Below are positions 24,549-32,784 of a stretch of 64,000 nucleotides of DNA, in pieces. Every line of letters starts with the position of its first letter. Positions within the stretch are counted from its first letter, which is position 1. The notes below the pieces were generated by a model. It was not told where the DNA came from. It made no database searches and saw nothing but the letters and a program-made list of their open reading frames with translations. Origin of the DNA: CAJQQK01 sp963696075 (GTDB taxonomy: Bacteria > Pseudomonadota > Alphaproteobacteria > Rhizobiales > Hyphomicrobiaceae). The DNA lies in the NCBI GenBank assembly GCA_963696075.1, contig CAVOJD010000010.1, positions 124,001 to 188,000 of the forward strand, read 5' to 3'. The translations under genes and the position numbers were made by a program.

Positions 24549-26201
24549 ATGTCGACCGATCTTCACAATTTCACGCTGGCGCAGTTGGCGCGTGCGATCC
24601 GCGAGGACGGCCTCTCCCCGGTTGAACTCACCGACGCCTTGATCGCGCGCATCGAGGCGGTCGACCCGATCCTTAACGCATTCATCACCCAGACCTTCGA
24701 TGTCGCCCGCGATGCCGCGCGCATCGCTGCCGACGAAATCGCAAGCGGCAAGGACAAGGGCCCGCTGCACGGCATCCCCTTCGCCCTGAAGGACATCTAC
24801 GACACCGCCGGCATCCTCACATCCGGCCACTCCCGCACCCTGATCGACCGCGTGCCCGCAACTGATGCAACCACGGTGCAAAAGCTCAAGCAGGCCGGCG
24901 GCATCCTGATGGGCAAGCTCGCAACCCACGAGTTCGCCCATGGCGGGCCCTCGTTCGATTTGCCCTGGCCGCCGGCGCGAAACCCATGGAACACCGCCCA
25001 CTTCACGGGCGGCTCGTCGTCGGGCTCCGGCGCCGCGATTGCCGCCGGCATGGTGCCCGCAACGCTCGGCTCCGACACCGGCGGCTCCATTCGCGGGCCG
25101 GCAGGCCTAAGCGGCACCGCCGGTCTCAAGCCGACCTACGGCCTCGTCTCGCGCGCCGGCGTCCTGCCCAATTCCTACACCTATGATACCTGCGGCCCGC
25201 TTGCCCGCACGGCTGAGGATTGTGCTCTGATCCTGCAGGCGATCGCCGGGTACGATCCGGCCGACCCCGCCTCTGCCAACCGCCCGGTTGCCGATTTCAC
25301 CGCCGATCTCGAAAAGGGCATCAAGGGGCTCAGGATCGGGGTCGTTCGCCACTTCTGGGAAACGGATTCGCGCCCCCATCCGGCCCTCGGCCCCGCCATG
25401 GACCAGGCCCTCAAGGTGCTGGAATTCCTCGGCGCCGAACTCGAAACCATCGAGCTGCGCCCGCTCCACCACTATTCAGACGTCAAGATCACGACGGCGG
25501 AAAGCGAGCTGTTCTCGATCCATCTCGCCGAACTGCGCCGTCGTCCGGGAGACTTCGGCCAGGATTTCCGAAGTCGCGTCCTTCCCGCGGCCCTGTTCAC
25601 CGCCGAGGACTACGTCCGCGCCGGCCGCGCGCGCCGCGTCATCACCGAGGAAATGCGCGACATCTATCGCCGCTTCGATCTCCTGGTGACGGCCAATACG
25701 TCCGCCGCCCCGCGCCTCGACACCTACGACTCGCTCTCATTCTATCGCTCGCCAAGCCTGACGACGCCCTTCAACTGCACCGGCCAGCCAACGCTCGCAC
25801 TCCCCTGTGGTTTCACCGACGAGGGCCTGCCGCTGTCGCTCCAGATTGCCGGCCGTCCCTTCGAGGACGCAACCGTGCTCCGCGCCGGCTATGCCTTCGA
25901 ATGCGAGACCGGGTACTGGTCCGCCCGGCCGAACCTCGACGCGAATACCGAACCGGCGCCGCTCGACCCGAAACCCTGGCGCCCGAGTGTCGCCGATGCC
26001 GATCCGGCCGTGCGGGCGCGCTGTGAAGCAGCCGTGGGCTACCACGGTCTCGACCTGCCCGAGCCGATCTTCGCTGAACTCGTTGCCGCCGCGCCGGACG
26101 CCCTGGCGATGGCAGCCCGCCTGACGCGCGATCATGCCGCGCATCAGGAAGTCTCCTCGACGTTCTCATTGGTGTCGGATGCCGGGAGCGCCACCGCATG
26201 A
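24549..26201 (+). CDS. Amidase (amidase-signature family), second type
   Basis: A 550-residue amidase-signature enzyme with the triad Lys81 (GIPFALKDIYDTAG), Ser156 (FTGGSSSGSGAAI) and Ser180 (SDTGGSIRGPAG), in the family's 75/24 spacing. The core is close to GatA and to aryl-acylamidase or indoleacetamide hydrolase-like enzymes. About 80 residues follow the usual core, a C-terminal extension of unknown role. The ATG at 24549 has AAGGAG in the correct place. Its stop overlaps the start of the DUF3228 gene by four bases (ATGA), so the two are translationally coupled. gatB and gatC are absent nearby, which argues against a tRNA amidotransferase role. Confidence 0.9.
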   Translation: MSTDLHNFTLAQLARAIREDGLSPVELTDALIARIEAVDPILNAFITQTFDVARDAARIAADEIASGKDKGPLHGIPFALKDIYDTAGILTSGHSRTLIDRVPATDATTVQKLKQAGGILMGKLATHEFAHGGPSFDLPWPPARNPWNTAHFTGGSSSGSGAAIAAGMVPATLGSDTGGSIRGPAGLSGTAGLKPTYGLVSRAGVLPNSYTYDTCGPLARTAEDCALILQAIAGYDPADPASANRPVADFTADLEKGIKGLRIGVVRHFWETDSRPHPALGPAMDQALKVLEFLGAELETIELRPLHHYSDVKITTAESELFSIHLAELRRRPGDFGQDFRSRVLPAALFTAEDYVRAGRARRVITEEMRDIYRRFDLLVTANTSAAPRLDTYDSLSFYRSPSLTTPFNCTGQPTLALPCGFTDEGLPLSLQIAGRPFEDATVLRAGYAFECETGYWSARPNLDANTEPAPLDPKPWRPSVADADPAVRARCEAAVGYHGLDLPEPIFAELVAAAPDALAMAARLTRDHAAHQEVSSTFSLVSDAGSATA

Positions 26202-26782
26202 AGGTCGCCATGACGAACTTCGCCTTACGTAATTGGGACAACGCGAAGAGCGGCACGCTGATCGAGCGCCTGACACCGGAAGAACTGACCGCCCGCTGCA
26301 ATGACGCGCTCGGCAAGGGTGCCGAGTTGGTTGGCGGCTACGCGCCCTTCTGCAAGCATCTGTTCCTCGAAAACGATACGCCCACCCGCGCCGCCTTCGC
26401 ACCGATCCTGGATGAAAACCGCCATCACCTGAAATCAGGCTACGCCAGCCGCCGCCCCGGCGAACTGGCCGTCCTGGAGCGCTGGTTCGAGAACATCGAG
26501 GCGCCTGTCGCAGGGTTCCTCGACGTCATCCTCTACAGCCACGCCCAGCTTGTCGCCGAAGCCAAGGACTATCCCGACGAGCCCGACGTGCCGGCCTGCG
26601 ATTGGGGCATCGTCAGCATCATCGCGACCCTCGAGGCGAAAGAGCCGCCAATGCCGCCGATCACGCAAATGCGCAACGCCCTTGGCCGCGCCGAGGGCGG
26701 CTCCGGCGTTGCCATCGACCGCGCCAGCTACGACGCCGCCGTCGCCTTCTGGGACGCCCATGCGGCGATCAGGAAGTCGTGA
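26198..26782 (+). CDS. DUF3228 family protein
   Basis: A 194-residue protein of the DUF3228 family. The recognisable core is LVGGYAPFCKHLFLEND, HHLKSGYASRRPGELAVLERWF and VAGFLDVILYSHAQL, which follow the family well. Members occur in scattered bacteria and in plants and algae, and none has a known function that I can name. There is no membrane segment or catalytic motif. The start overlaps the amidase stop, and the coupling hints that this protein works with the amidase or on its product. An internal ATG four codons in is an alternative start. Confidence 0.85.
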   Translation: MKVAMTNFALRNWDNAKSGTLIERLTPEELTARCNDALGKGAELVGGYAPFCKHLFLENDTPTRAAFAPILDENRHHLKSGYASRRPGELAVLERWFENIEAPVAGFLDVILYSHAQLVAEAKDYPDEPDVPACDWGIVSIIATLEAKEPPMPPITQMRNALGRAEGGSGVAIDRASYDAAVAFWDAHAAIRKS

Positions 26783-26806
26783 GAAAGCTGGCAACGCATG
26801 CGCCGG

Positions 26807-26940
26807 GAGAATTATGCGTTCCCGGACAGCGCGTCAGCGCTGAGCCGGGATCTCTAGCGGCGCATCAGTTGAAGAAGCCAAACGATGTGCGATGGACCCC
26901 GGATGAATGCTGCGCATTCTCCGGGGACGCATAATTGAGG
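26807..26940. repeat. REP-like intergenic element with two hairpins and inverted ends
   Basis: This fills most of the gap between convergent genes. The ends form an imperfect inverted repeat (AATTATGCG near 26810–26818 against CGCATAATT near 26928–26936). Inside are a CCCGG/CCGGG stem capped by AGCGC-GTCA-GCGCT at 26821–26848, and a long stem at about 26897–26926 in which CCCCGGA pairs with TCCGGGG and GAATGC with GCATTC around a three-base loop. Such paired hairpins resemble REP/BIME-type elements of alphaproteobacteria. Confidence 0.65.
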
Positions 26941-27006
26941 GGTATGCCTGTTGCCGGCAGCCGTCTGCGCGCCGCCGGGCTGACACCGAACAGGACGGGA
27001 CGGCCC

Positions 27007-27297
27007 TCACGTATTGTCGACGATCACCGGCGCATCGAAGAACGTGATCTGAGGTTCCGTGCCGTATTTCGACGTCACCATCTCCCGCCACGCCGGCGTA
27101 TAGGTCGCCTCCGCGTCGGCCCGCGAGTCCCAGAAATAGAGCGCGCCGACGATCAGACCGTCTTCCGAGCGCGTGTACATCTTCTTCTGGAGCCCCTGGC
27201 GTCCCTTGTACTTGGGCGCCGTGCTCTCGAAGATCGCGGTGACCTCTTCAAGTGAAATCGGCTCCGAGCGGGGAAACCGGACCTGGGCGATGATCAT
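27007..27297 (-). CDS. Small YdhR-like monooxygenase-fold protein
   Basis: A 96-residue protein with a ferredoxin-like α+β pattern. The sequence MIIAQVRFPRSEPISLEEV, APKYKGRQGLQKKMYTR, GALYFWDSRADAEATYTPAW and the late FFDAPVIVDN matches the YdhR-like putative monooxygenases, which relate to the antibiotic-biosynthesis monooxygenase fold and work as dimers without an obvious cofactor. I use the ATG at 27297, which follows GGAG by nine bases; longer starts add unrelated residues. It lies downstream of the pyrimidine 5'-nucleotidase gene and may be the end of that transcript. Confidence 0.78.
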   Translation of the reverse strand: MIIAQVRFPRSEPISLEEVTAIFESTAPKYKGRQGLQKKMYTRSEDGLIVGALYFWDSRADAEATYTPAWREMVTSKYGTEPQITFFDAPVIVDNT

Positions 27298-27349
27298 GCA
27301 GATGCTCTCCATAAGCGCACAACGAGGACGTCGCGGCCATCCCGTTCCA

Positions 27350-28060
27350 TCAACCGCCCTTGCGCCCCGCAACCTGCGGCAGCGCCACCTCGTCCAGGAA
27401 CGTGCGAAGGCACTCGGTCATGTGATGGACGTGTTCCGGCGGCTCGGTCCATTCGCGGATCTTGAGCTGGATGGGATGGTCGACATAGCTCGAATGAACC
27501 AGCGTCGTGGTCATGCCGAGCATGTGCGCCGGCTCAAGATTGTGCGGCATGTCCTCGAACATTGCCGCCGCTTCCGGCGCAACATCATGCCGCTTCAAAA
27601 ACGCATGATAGGCCGCCGCCTGTTCCTTTGGCACGAACGCCGTGTCGACGATGTCCGTAATGTCCTCGAACAGGTCGAGAATGCCGATTTTGCCGGCAAC
27701 ATTCTCGGCATGCCGGCGTGAGCCGGCGGTGAAGATATGCTTGGTGCCCGGCAGCGCCTGGATTGCGGCGCGCAGCTCAGGGTGTTCGGGAACGGGAGCC
27801 AGATCGATGTCGTGGACATAGTCGAGATAGGCGTCCGGCTCCATCTTGTGGACGTGCATCAGCCCGGCCAGCGTCGTCCCGAAGCGGCGATAGTAGTTCT
27901 TCTGCAGGTAGCGCGCGCGGTCGAGCGGAACATCCAGATACTGCGCGATGAACTCCGCCATCTTGACGTCGATCTGCGCAAACAAATTGCTGTCGGCGGA
28001 ATAAAGCGTGTTGTCGAGATCGAAGATCCAGGTCTGGGTGCGCTCGAAGCCGCGGCTCAT
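27350..28060 (-). CDS. Pyrimidine 5'-nucleotidase (HAD superfamily)
   Basis: A 236-residue HAD-superfamily phosphatase. The nucleophile motif is WIFDLDNTLY (Asp14 and Asp16), motif II is HIFTAGS, and motif IV is AAMFEDMPHNLEP. This pattern, with MAEFIAQYLDVP and LQKNYYRRFGTTLAGL after motif I, is the pyrimidine 5'-nucleotidase/SDT1-type group that dephosphorylates UMP and CMP. It follows argB on the same strand 31 bases downstream, an order conserved in alphaproteobacteria. The ATG at 28060 fits the motif; a longer start overlaps argB. Confidence 0.9.
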   Translation of the reverse strand: MSRGFERTQTWIFDLDNTLYSADSNLFAQIDVKMAEFIAQYLDVPLDRARYLQKNYYRRFGTTLAGLMHVHKMEPDAYLDYVHDIDLAPVPEHPELRAAIQALPGTKHIFTAGSRRHAENVAGKIGILDLFEDITDIVDTAFVPKEQAAAYHAFLKRHDVAPEAAAMFEDMPHNLEPAHMLGMTTTLVHSSYVDHPIQLKIREWTEPPEHVHHMTECLRTFLDEVALPQVAGRKGG

Positions 28061-28091
28061 ATCACTGCTTTCCTGTTCACGGGTTGCCCGT

Positions 28092-29030
28092 TCAATCGTC
28101 TCGCCTGACCATCGTGCCGGCACCGTGCTCCGTCAGAAGCTCGAGCAGCACGCAGTGCGCCACCTTACCATTGATGATCGCAACCGCCTCGACCCCGCCT
28201 TCGACGACGTCGATGCAACCTTCGATCTTCGGGATCATGCCGCCGCTGATCGTGCCGTCGCGAATGAGGGCGCGCGCTTCGCTGACCTTGAGTTCTTCGA
28301 CGAGCACGCCCGACTTGTCGAGAACGCCCGCGACATCCGTCAGCAGAAGCAGCCGCTTCGCTTTGGTGGCCACCGCCAGCGCCGAGGCGAACGTGTCGGC
28401 GTTGATGTTAAGCGTCTGCCCATCCTTCGTCACCCCGATGGGCGCCACGACGGGAATGAGATCTGAATTCGAAATGACGTCGACGATGTGCGGGTTCACT
28501 GTGACCGGTTCGCCAACGTAGCCGATATCGACAGCTTTCATCAGGTTCGACTCGGGATCGGGCATCTCGGTGATCTGCCGCGCAACCATCAGGTTGGCGT
28601 CCTTGCCGCAGATGCCCACCGCCTTGCCGCCCTGCCGGTTGATCGCGGAGACAATGTCCTTGTTGATCGCGCCGGCCAGAACCATCTCGACAACGTCCAC
28701 GGTCGGCTTGTCGGTGACCCGCAGGCCGTTGACGAATTCCGACTGGATCTCGAGCTTTTTCAGCATCGCCGCGATCTGCGGCCCGCCGCCGTGCACGACG
28801 ATCGGGTTCACCCCGGACTGTTTCAGGTAGACGATGTCCTGGGCAAAAGCATCCGAGAGGGCCTGATCACCCATCGCGTGGCCGCCGAATTTGATAACGA
28901 CGGTCTGCTCGTCATACATCAGCATGTTGGGCAGCGCCTCGGCGAGGATATGCGCCTTCTGGTGAGCCGTGATGCTGCCGGGGGCGAGGGTTGGCTGGGG
29001 ACCGCCGTTCTGGTCCGTATCCTGGCTCAT
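28092..29030 (-). CDS. argB: Acetylglutamate kinase
   Basis: A 312-residue N-acetylglutamate kinase, second enzyme of arginine synthesis and the usual point of arginine feedback. The amino-acid-kinase motifs are VVIKFGGHAMGD near residue 44 (the first glycine loop with Lys), PIVVHGGGPQIAAMLKK, and SISG-type glycines late (DGTISGGMIPKIEGC). The N terminus carries about 35 extra residues before the core, consistent with the mobile N-helix of arginine-sensitive hexameric forms, although the length alone does not prove inhibition. The ATG at 29030 follows AAGGACGAG. It belongs with engB upstream in other alphaproteobacteria, but here 2.5 kb of foreign-looking material separates them. Confidence 0.94.
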   Translation of the reverse strand: MSQDTDQNGGPQPTLAPGSITAHQKAHILAEALPNMLMYDEQTVVIKFGGHAMGDQALSDAFAQDIVYLKQSGVNPIVVHGGGPQIAAMLKKLEIQSEFVNGLRVTDKPTVDVVEMVLAGAINKDIVSAINRQGGKAVGICGKDANLMVARQITEMPDPESNLMKAVDIGYVGEPVTVNPHIVDVISNSDLIPVVAPIGVTKDGQTLNINADTFASALAVATKAKRLLLLTDVAGVLDKSGVLVEELKVSEARALIRDGTISGGMIPKIEGCIDVVEGGVEAVAIINGKVAHCVLLELLTEHGAGTMVRRDD

Positions 29031-29345
29031 CGTTGTGTCTCGTCCTTGCCTTGTCATTAGCTTTGCGTGGCGCGCTCGTGGCAGCACTGCGGGACTGCCC
29101 TCAATTCGCCGTGTGGCTCATCTACCACCTCTTGCAAGTGAGATCACTAGATCATCGCACGGTCGCCGCTTTGTGCAGCCAGAGGTGGCATTGAAATCCA
29201 GGCAGGGACCCAATACGACCCACGAGACCAAGGGCGCGCCTTACGATCGACTGGGATTGATACACGCAAAGGTTGATTTTTTGGCGAAGCTTTGCGCCTG
29301 GCGTCGGTGACACGTTCGGCCCCCACGGCGTTGATGTCATTGACC

Positions 29346-29371
29346 CAATTGCCATATCGCATCGGCAATTG
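29346..29371. promoter_or_regulatory. Operator-like inverted repeat upstream of the Clp_N gene
   Basis: CAATTGCC at 29346–29353 and GGCAATTG at 29364–29371 form a perfect 8-base inverted repeat with a 10-base spacer, typical of a dimeric repressor site. It lies in the 485-base gap between the divergent argB and Clp_N genes, 144 bases before the latter's start. I see no gene in the rest of that gap and no convincing −35/−10 pair. Confidence 0.45.
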
Positions 29372-29515
29372 CGGACACAATCCTTGTCGCGTGTGGCGAA
29401 TGCGCGAACTGTGATATGCCGGTGACTCGTCGGCGTGGCGTAAGGGGAGCGCCAGCGGGCCCGTCTGCGAAAACCGGTCGACAGGGCCCGAAGCGTCAGG
29501 AGGAATCAAGGCGAC

Positions 29516-31552
29516 ATGTCCGCGACGGACCAGTCCAACATCCTGAACCGATTGGAATTGTCGCACAATCTGCGCGGCTCGCTTCAGCGTGCGGCAGCCT
29601 ATGCCTATCAGCAGTCTCACCGCGAAGTGACGGTTGAGCACCTACTGCTGTCGTTGACCGAGGACCGCGACGCGGCCGTTATCCTCGAAGCAAGCAATGT
29701 CGCAGTCGCAAATCTCGTGACTGAGGTGGCGGATTACCTCGGTCGCCTCGAAGACCGTGTCGAGAGCGATGGTGCCCGTCAGCCGACGCTCGGCCGTGAC
29801 CTGATACACATCTTCCAGTCGGCCGCCGCCGCCGCCCAGAAAAGCCAGCGCCGCGCCGTCGGCAGCGCGCTCGTCCTCGCAGCAATCGTCGGCGAGGGGC
29901 GTTCGCCCTCTGCCCACATGCTGAAGAACCATGGCCTGACCTTCGAGCAGGCGATTGCCGCCCTGCGCCAGGCCAATGTCGCCCAGGCCGCGCGCCCCGT
30001 GCCGCAGCCGGCCGAAGAGCCAGCCGTCCCCCCGCCTTCCGCCGCCGCCGCCCCCATCCCCAGTGGCGCCGCAACCGCTCCTTCTCCCTCGCCCACCCCC
30101 GAAGTCGCGCCGGTTCGCAACGTCCAGGCCGCGCGCGATGTGTTGGCGAGTGCGCGCGAGCGTGTCGCGGCCGCTGGCGGCAGCGCAAACAGCCAGGTGG
30201 CCGCTGAGAAACCGGAACCCGACGAGCCGTCCGCAGGGCCGGCGCCCGACGCAGCTCCCGTGCGCAAACCGGACGTGCCGGCTCGCGCGGCAGAGGCCGG
30301 CGCCAGGCCCGTGCGCCCGGCCCAACCGGAAAATGATAATCAATCGGACGCGCCAACCAATCAGGGCAGCGTCGTGCCGCCGCCAGCGGCTGCGGCGCCG
30401 CCCCAGGCGGCCCCTCAAGCGCCCGCCGAACCCGCGAAGCCTGTCGTGGCACAGCCGGCGGCGTTGGATCGTCACGACACGCAACGCGAAAACGCCGCCG
30501 GCGCCGCCCGCCAACCGCAGGCCCCGCCCGCCCGGTCATCAGAGCCCGACCCGGCACCACGTCGCCGCCCCGCCGCCCCGCCCCCATCAGCCCGCGAGCC
30601 GGGCGGTGCCGGTGCGGATCGCGGTCCCGCCACTCAGCCGCCGCCCGCACCACCGCCCGCTGCAGGGGCCCCGCCCCCGCAGCAACGACGCCCGCGATGG
30701 CCGGATTGGGCAAAGCAACAGAACGGCGCCCCAGAGCCTTCCCAGGCAACGCGCCAGCCGCCACCGCCGGATCGCGCCGCGCCACTTCGCCAGCCCGGCG
30801 GAGCAGGTCCGCTGCCGTCCCATCCCGGCGACCTGCGCGCCGAGGAAAGACGCCCTGGACCGGCCGGGCCGCTGCCGGACAGCAACTGGCAGCCACGCCA
30901 TCCGGCCGCTCAAAGAGACACGGCGACCGCGCAGCCAGACCCGTGGTCTCACCCGCAGCATGCCCCCGCGCAGCGCCCGCGCCCGGCCGCGCCGCAGGCC
31001 ATGCCCGACCTGCCGCCGTTCGATCCGAGAACACTGGTTGAGCAGATCCCGACCCGCATGCGTGTTGGCAAGCCGGTAACCGTCAATGTGCGTGTCCCGC
31101 GCCGGCAGCTTGAGGCATGGAGCGGTGGCGGCCCAGATCCCGCAACCCTCAGCCAGCACGTCATTACCAAGGCGATGGTGATGCGCCTGAAGGCGGCCCC
31201 GGTCGATTTCTCGGTCGAGCACGCATCGCCAGAGACGCAGTGGTCGGAGGGCTATGGCGGTCCACTCAGTGACGACATCGTCAGTTGGCGCTGGATCGTC
31301 ACCCCGCGCCGGAGCGGCCGTCAGATACTGCAGTTGTCAGGCTCGACACGCATCGTCGGCCGGGACGGCCTCGCCGCCGAACGCCCGCTTCCCGCTCAGC
31401 GCATTTCGGTGCGCGTCAGTGCGGACTATGGCCGTCTGTTTCGCCGCGTTGGCGTTTGGCTGATCATCGCCGGCCTCGCAGGGACACTTGGCTACTTCGC
31501 GGACGGCCTGTTCGACATGGGCCGCTCCGTTCTCGCCCAACTGGTTCGCTGA
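29516..31552 (+). CDS. Clp N-domain, proline-rich, membrane-anchored protein
   Basis: A 678-residue protein with four parts. Residues about 12–150 are two Clp N-terminal repeats (LRGSLQRAAAYAYQQSHREV, then VTVEHLLLSL; RDLIHIFQSAAAAAQKSQRR, then LKNHGLTFEQAIAAL), the adaptor/substrate-binding domain of ClpA/B/C, but no AAA+ ATPase follows. Residues about 155–495 are a Pro/Ala-rich disordered linker. From 496 a β-rich domain starts (LPPFDPRTLVEQIPTRMRVG) and contains VSWRWIVTPRRSGRQILQL. A single membrane helix (VGVWLIIAGLAGTLGYFAD, about 645–663) ends the protein, so the Clp domain is probably cytoplasmic. The gene lies on the opposite strand between engB and argB. Function unknown; an anchored stress or substrate sensor is possible. 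AAGG lies five bases before the ATG. Confidence 0.8.
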   Translation: MSATDQSNILNRLELSHNLRGSLQRAAAYAYQQSHREVTVEHLLLSLTEDRDAAVILEASNVAVANLVTEVADYLGRLEDRVESDGARQPTLGRDLIHIFQSAAAAAQKSQRRAVGSALVLAAIVGEGRSPSAHMLKNHGLTFEQAIAALRQANVAQAARPVPQPAEEPAVPPPSAAAAPIPSGAATAPSPSPTPEVAPVRNVQAARDVLASARERVAAAGGSANSQVAAEKPEPDEPSAGPAPDAAPVRKPDVPARAAEAGARPVRPAQPENDNQSDAPTNQGSVVPPPAAAAPPQAAPQAPAEPAKPVVAQPAALDRHDTQRENAAGAARQPQAPPARSSEPDPAPRRRPAAPPPSAREPGGAGADRGPATQPPPAPPPAAGAPPPQQRRPRWPDWAKQQNGAPEPSQATRQPPPPDRAAPLRQPGGAGPLPSHPGDLRAEERRPGPAGPLPDSNWQPRHPAAQRDTATAQPDPWSHPQHAPAQRPRPAAPQAMPDLPPFDPRTLVEQIPTRMRVGKPVTVNVRVPRRQLEAWSGGGPDPATLSQHVITKAMVMRLKAAPVDFSVEHASPETQWSEGYGGPLSDDIVSWRWIVTPRRSGRQILQLSGSTRIVGRDGLAAERPLPAQRISVRVSADYGRLFRRVGVWLIIAGLAGTLGYFADGLFDMGRSVLAQLVR

Positions 31553-32060
31553 TCCCCGTCGGAGTGGCCGCGCTGCTTTGCAGCGCGAACAGCCACGCGA
31601 GACCAATCACTCTTCGAGTTCGCGCAGCGTACTCGGGGAGCGCATGCGTCCCGGCGCCTAGCGCCGCTCCTTCGGAGTGGCCGCGCTGCTTGGCAGGGCG
31701 AACAGCCACGCGAGACCAATCACTCTTCGAGTTCGCGCAGCGTACTCGGGGAGCTCATGCGATCCGGCGCGTAGCGCCGCCCCGTCGGAGTGGCCGCGCT
31801 GCTTGCAGCGCGAACAGCCACGCGAGACCAATCACTCTTCGAGTTCGCGCAGCGTACTCGGGGAGCGCATGCGACCCGGCGCCTAGCGCCGCCCCGTCGG
31901 AGTGGCCGCGCTGCTTTGCAGCGCGAACGGCCACGCGAGACCAATCACTATTCGAGTTCGCGCAGCGTACTCGGGGAGCGCATGCGACCCGGCGCCTAGC
32001 GCCGCCCCGTCGGAGTGGCCGCGCTGCTTTGCAGCGCGAACAGCCACGTGAGACAAGTAA
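31553..32060. repeat. 113-bp tandem repeat array A (about 4.5 copies)
   Basis: Units begin at 31558, 31671, 31784, 31896 and 32009 (GTCGGAGTGGCCGCGCTG or close variants), giving periods of 113, 113, 112 and 113; the last copy is partial. Each unit has a GGCGCCTAGCGCC palindrome and a GCGCTGC-TTT-GCAGCGC hairpin. The array fills the entire gap between the convergent Clp_N and engB genes. Copies 2 and 3 carry small changes in the second hairpin. Open frames through it are incidental. Confidence 0.95.
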
Positions 32061-32693
32061 CTAACTCGCAGCAAAAACCACCGCGGCGCGCAGTTCATCG
32101 AGGCCGGTCTTCTTCTCCGATGACGTTGCGATCACTTCGGGAAAGGCCGCCGCATGGGTCTTGATGACCGCTTCGGCCGCCTCGATTGCCTTGGGCACGG
32201 CGGGGGCTTTGATCTTGTCGATCTTGGTGAGCACCACCTGATAAGTGACGGCTGACTGGTCGAGCAGCGCGAAGATCTCCTCGTCGACCGCCTTAACCCC
32301 GTGCCGCGAATCGACGAGTACGAACACCCGGCGCAGAACGACGCGACCGCGAAGGTAATCGCGCAGCACCTCGCCCCACTGTTCGACCTTGTCCTTCGGC
32401 GCCTTGGCAAAGCCGTAACCGGGCAGGTCGACGATACGGAATCCGGCGGGCTCGGCGGTGAAGAAATTCAGCTCCTGCGTGCGCCCCGGCGTATTCGACG
32501 TTCGCGCGAGGCCGTGCTGGTTCACCAGCGCATTGATCAGGCTCGATTTGCCGACGTTCGACCGCCCGGCAAATGCGATTTCCGGACAGTCCGGATCCGG
32601 CAGGAATTCGAGCGTGGGAACGCCGCGCTCGAATGTCCAGTTCTGCGCAAACAGCCACCGGGCATGCTCAAGTTGTGCCGGTGTAAATGTCAT
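32061..32693 (-). CDS. engB: Ribosome biogenesis GTP-binding protein EngB (YihA/YsxC)
   Basis: A 210-residue GTPase needed for assembly of the large ribosomal subunit. GTPase motifs are clear: G1 FAGRSNVGKSSLIN (43–50), G2 Thr68 in TSNTPGRTQ, G3 VDLPGYGFAKAP (89–92), G4 LTKIDKI. The start MTFTPAQLEHARWLFAQNW is normal for alphaproteobacteria. It follows yidC on the same strand after 91 bases. Array A abuts its stop codon, so any natural terminator must lie in the repeats. Confidence 0.96.
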   Translation of the reverse strand: MTFTPAQLEHARWLFAQNWTFERGVPTLEFLPDPDCPEIAFAGRSNVGKSSLINALVNQHGLARTSNTPGRTQELNFFTAEPAGFRIVDLPGYGFAKAPKDKVEQWGEVLRDYLRGRVVLRRVFVLVDSRHGVKAVDEEIFALLDQSAVTYQVVLTKIDKIKAPAVPKAIEAAEAVIKTHAAAFPEVIATSSEKKTGLDELRAAVVFAAS

Positions 32694-32784
32694 CCAAGAC
32701 CCTGTCTGCCGAGTGGCACTGCCTCAAACTGTGGTTGCACGGGCGACGCCACGCCGGGCAAGGCACGAACGGACCTGGCCCGCC

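Noticed and set aside
31553..32060. CRISPR array
   Set aside because: Whole units repeat without variable spacers, the period is too long, and no cas genes are present.
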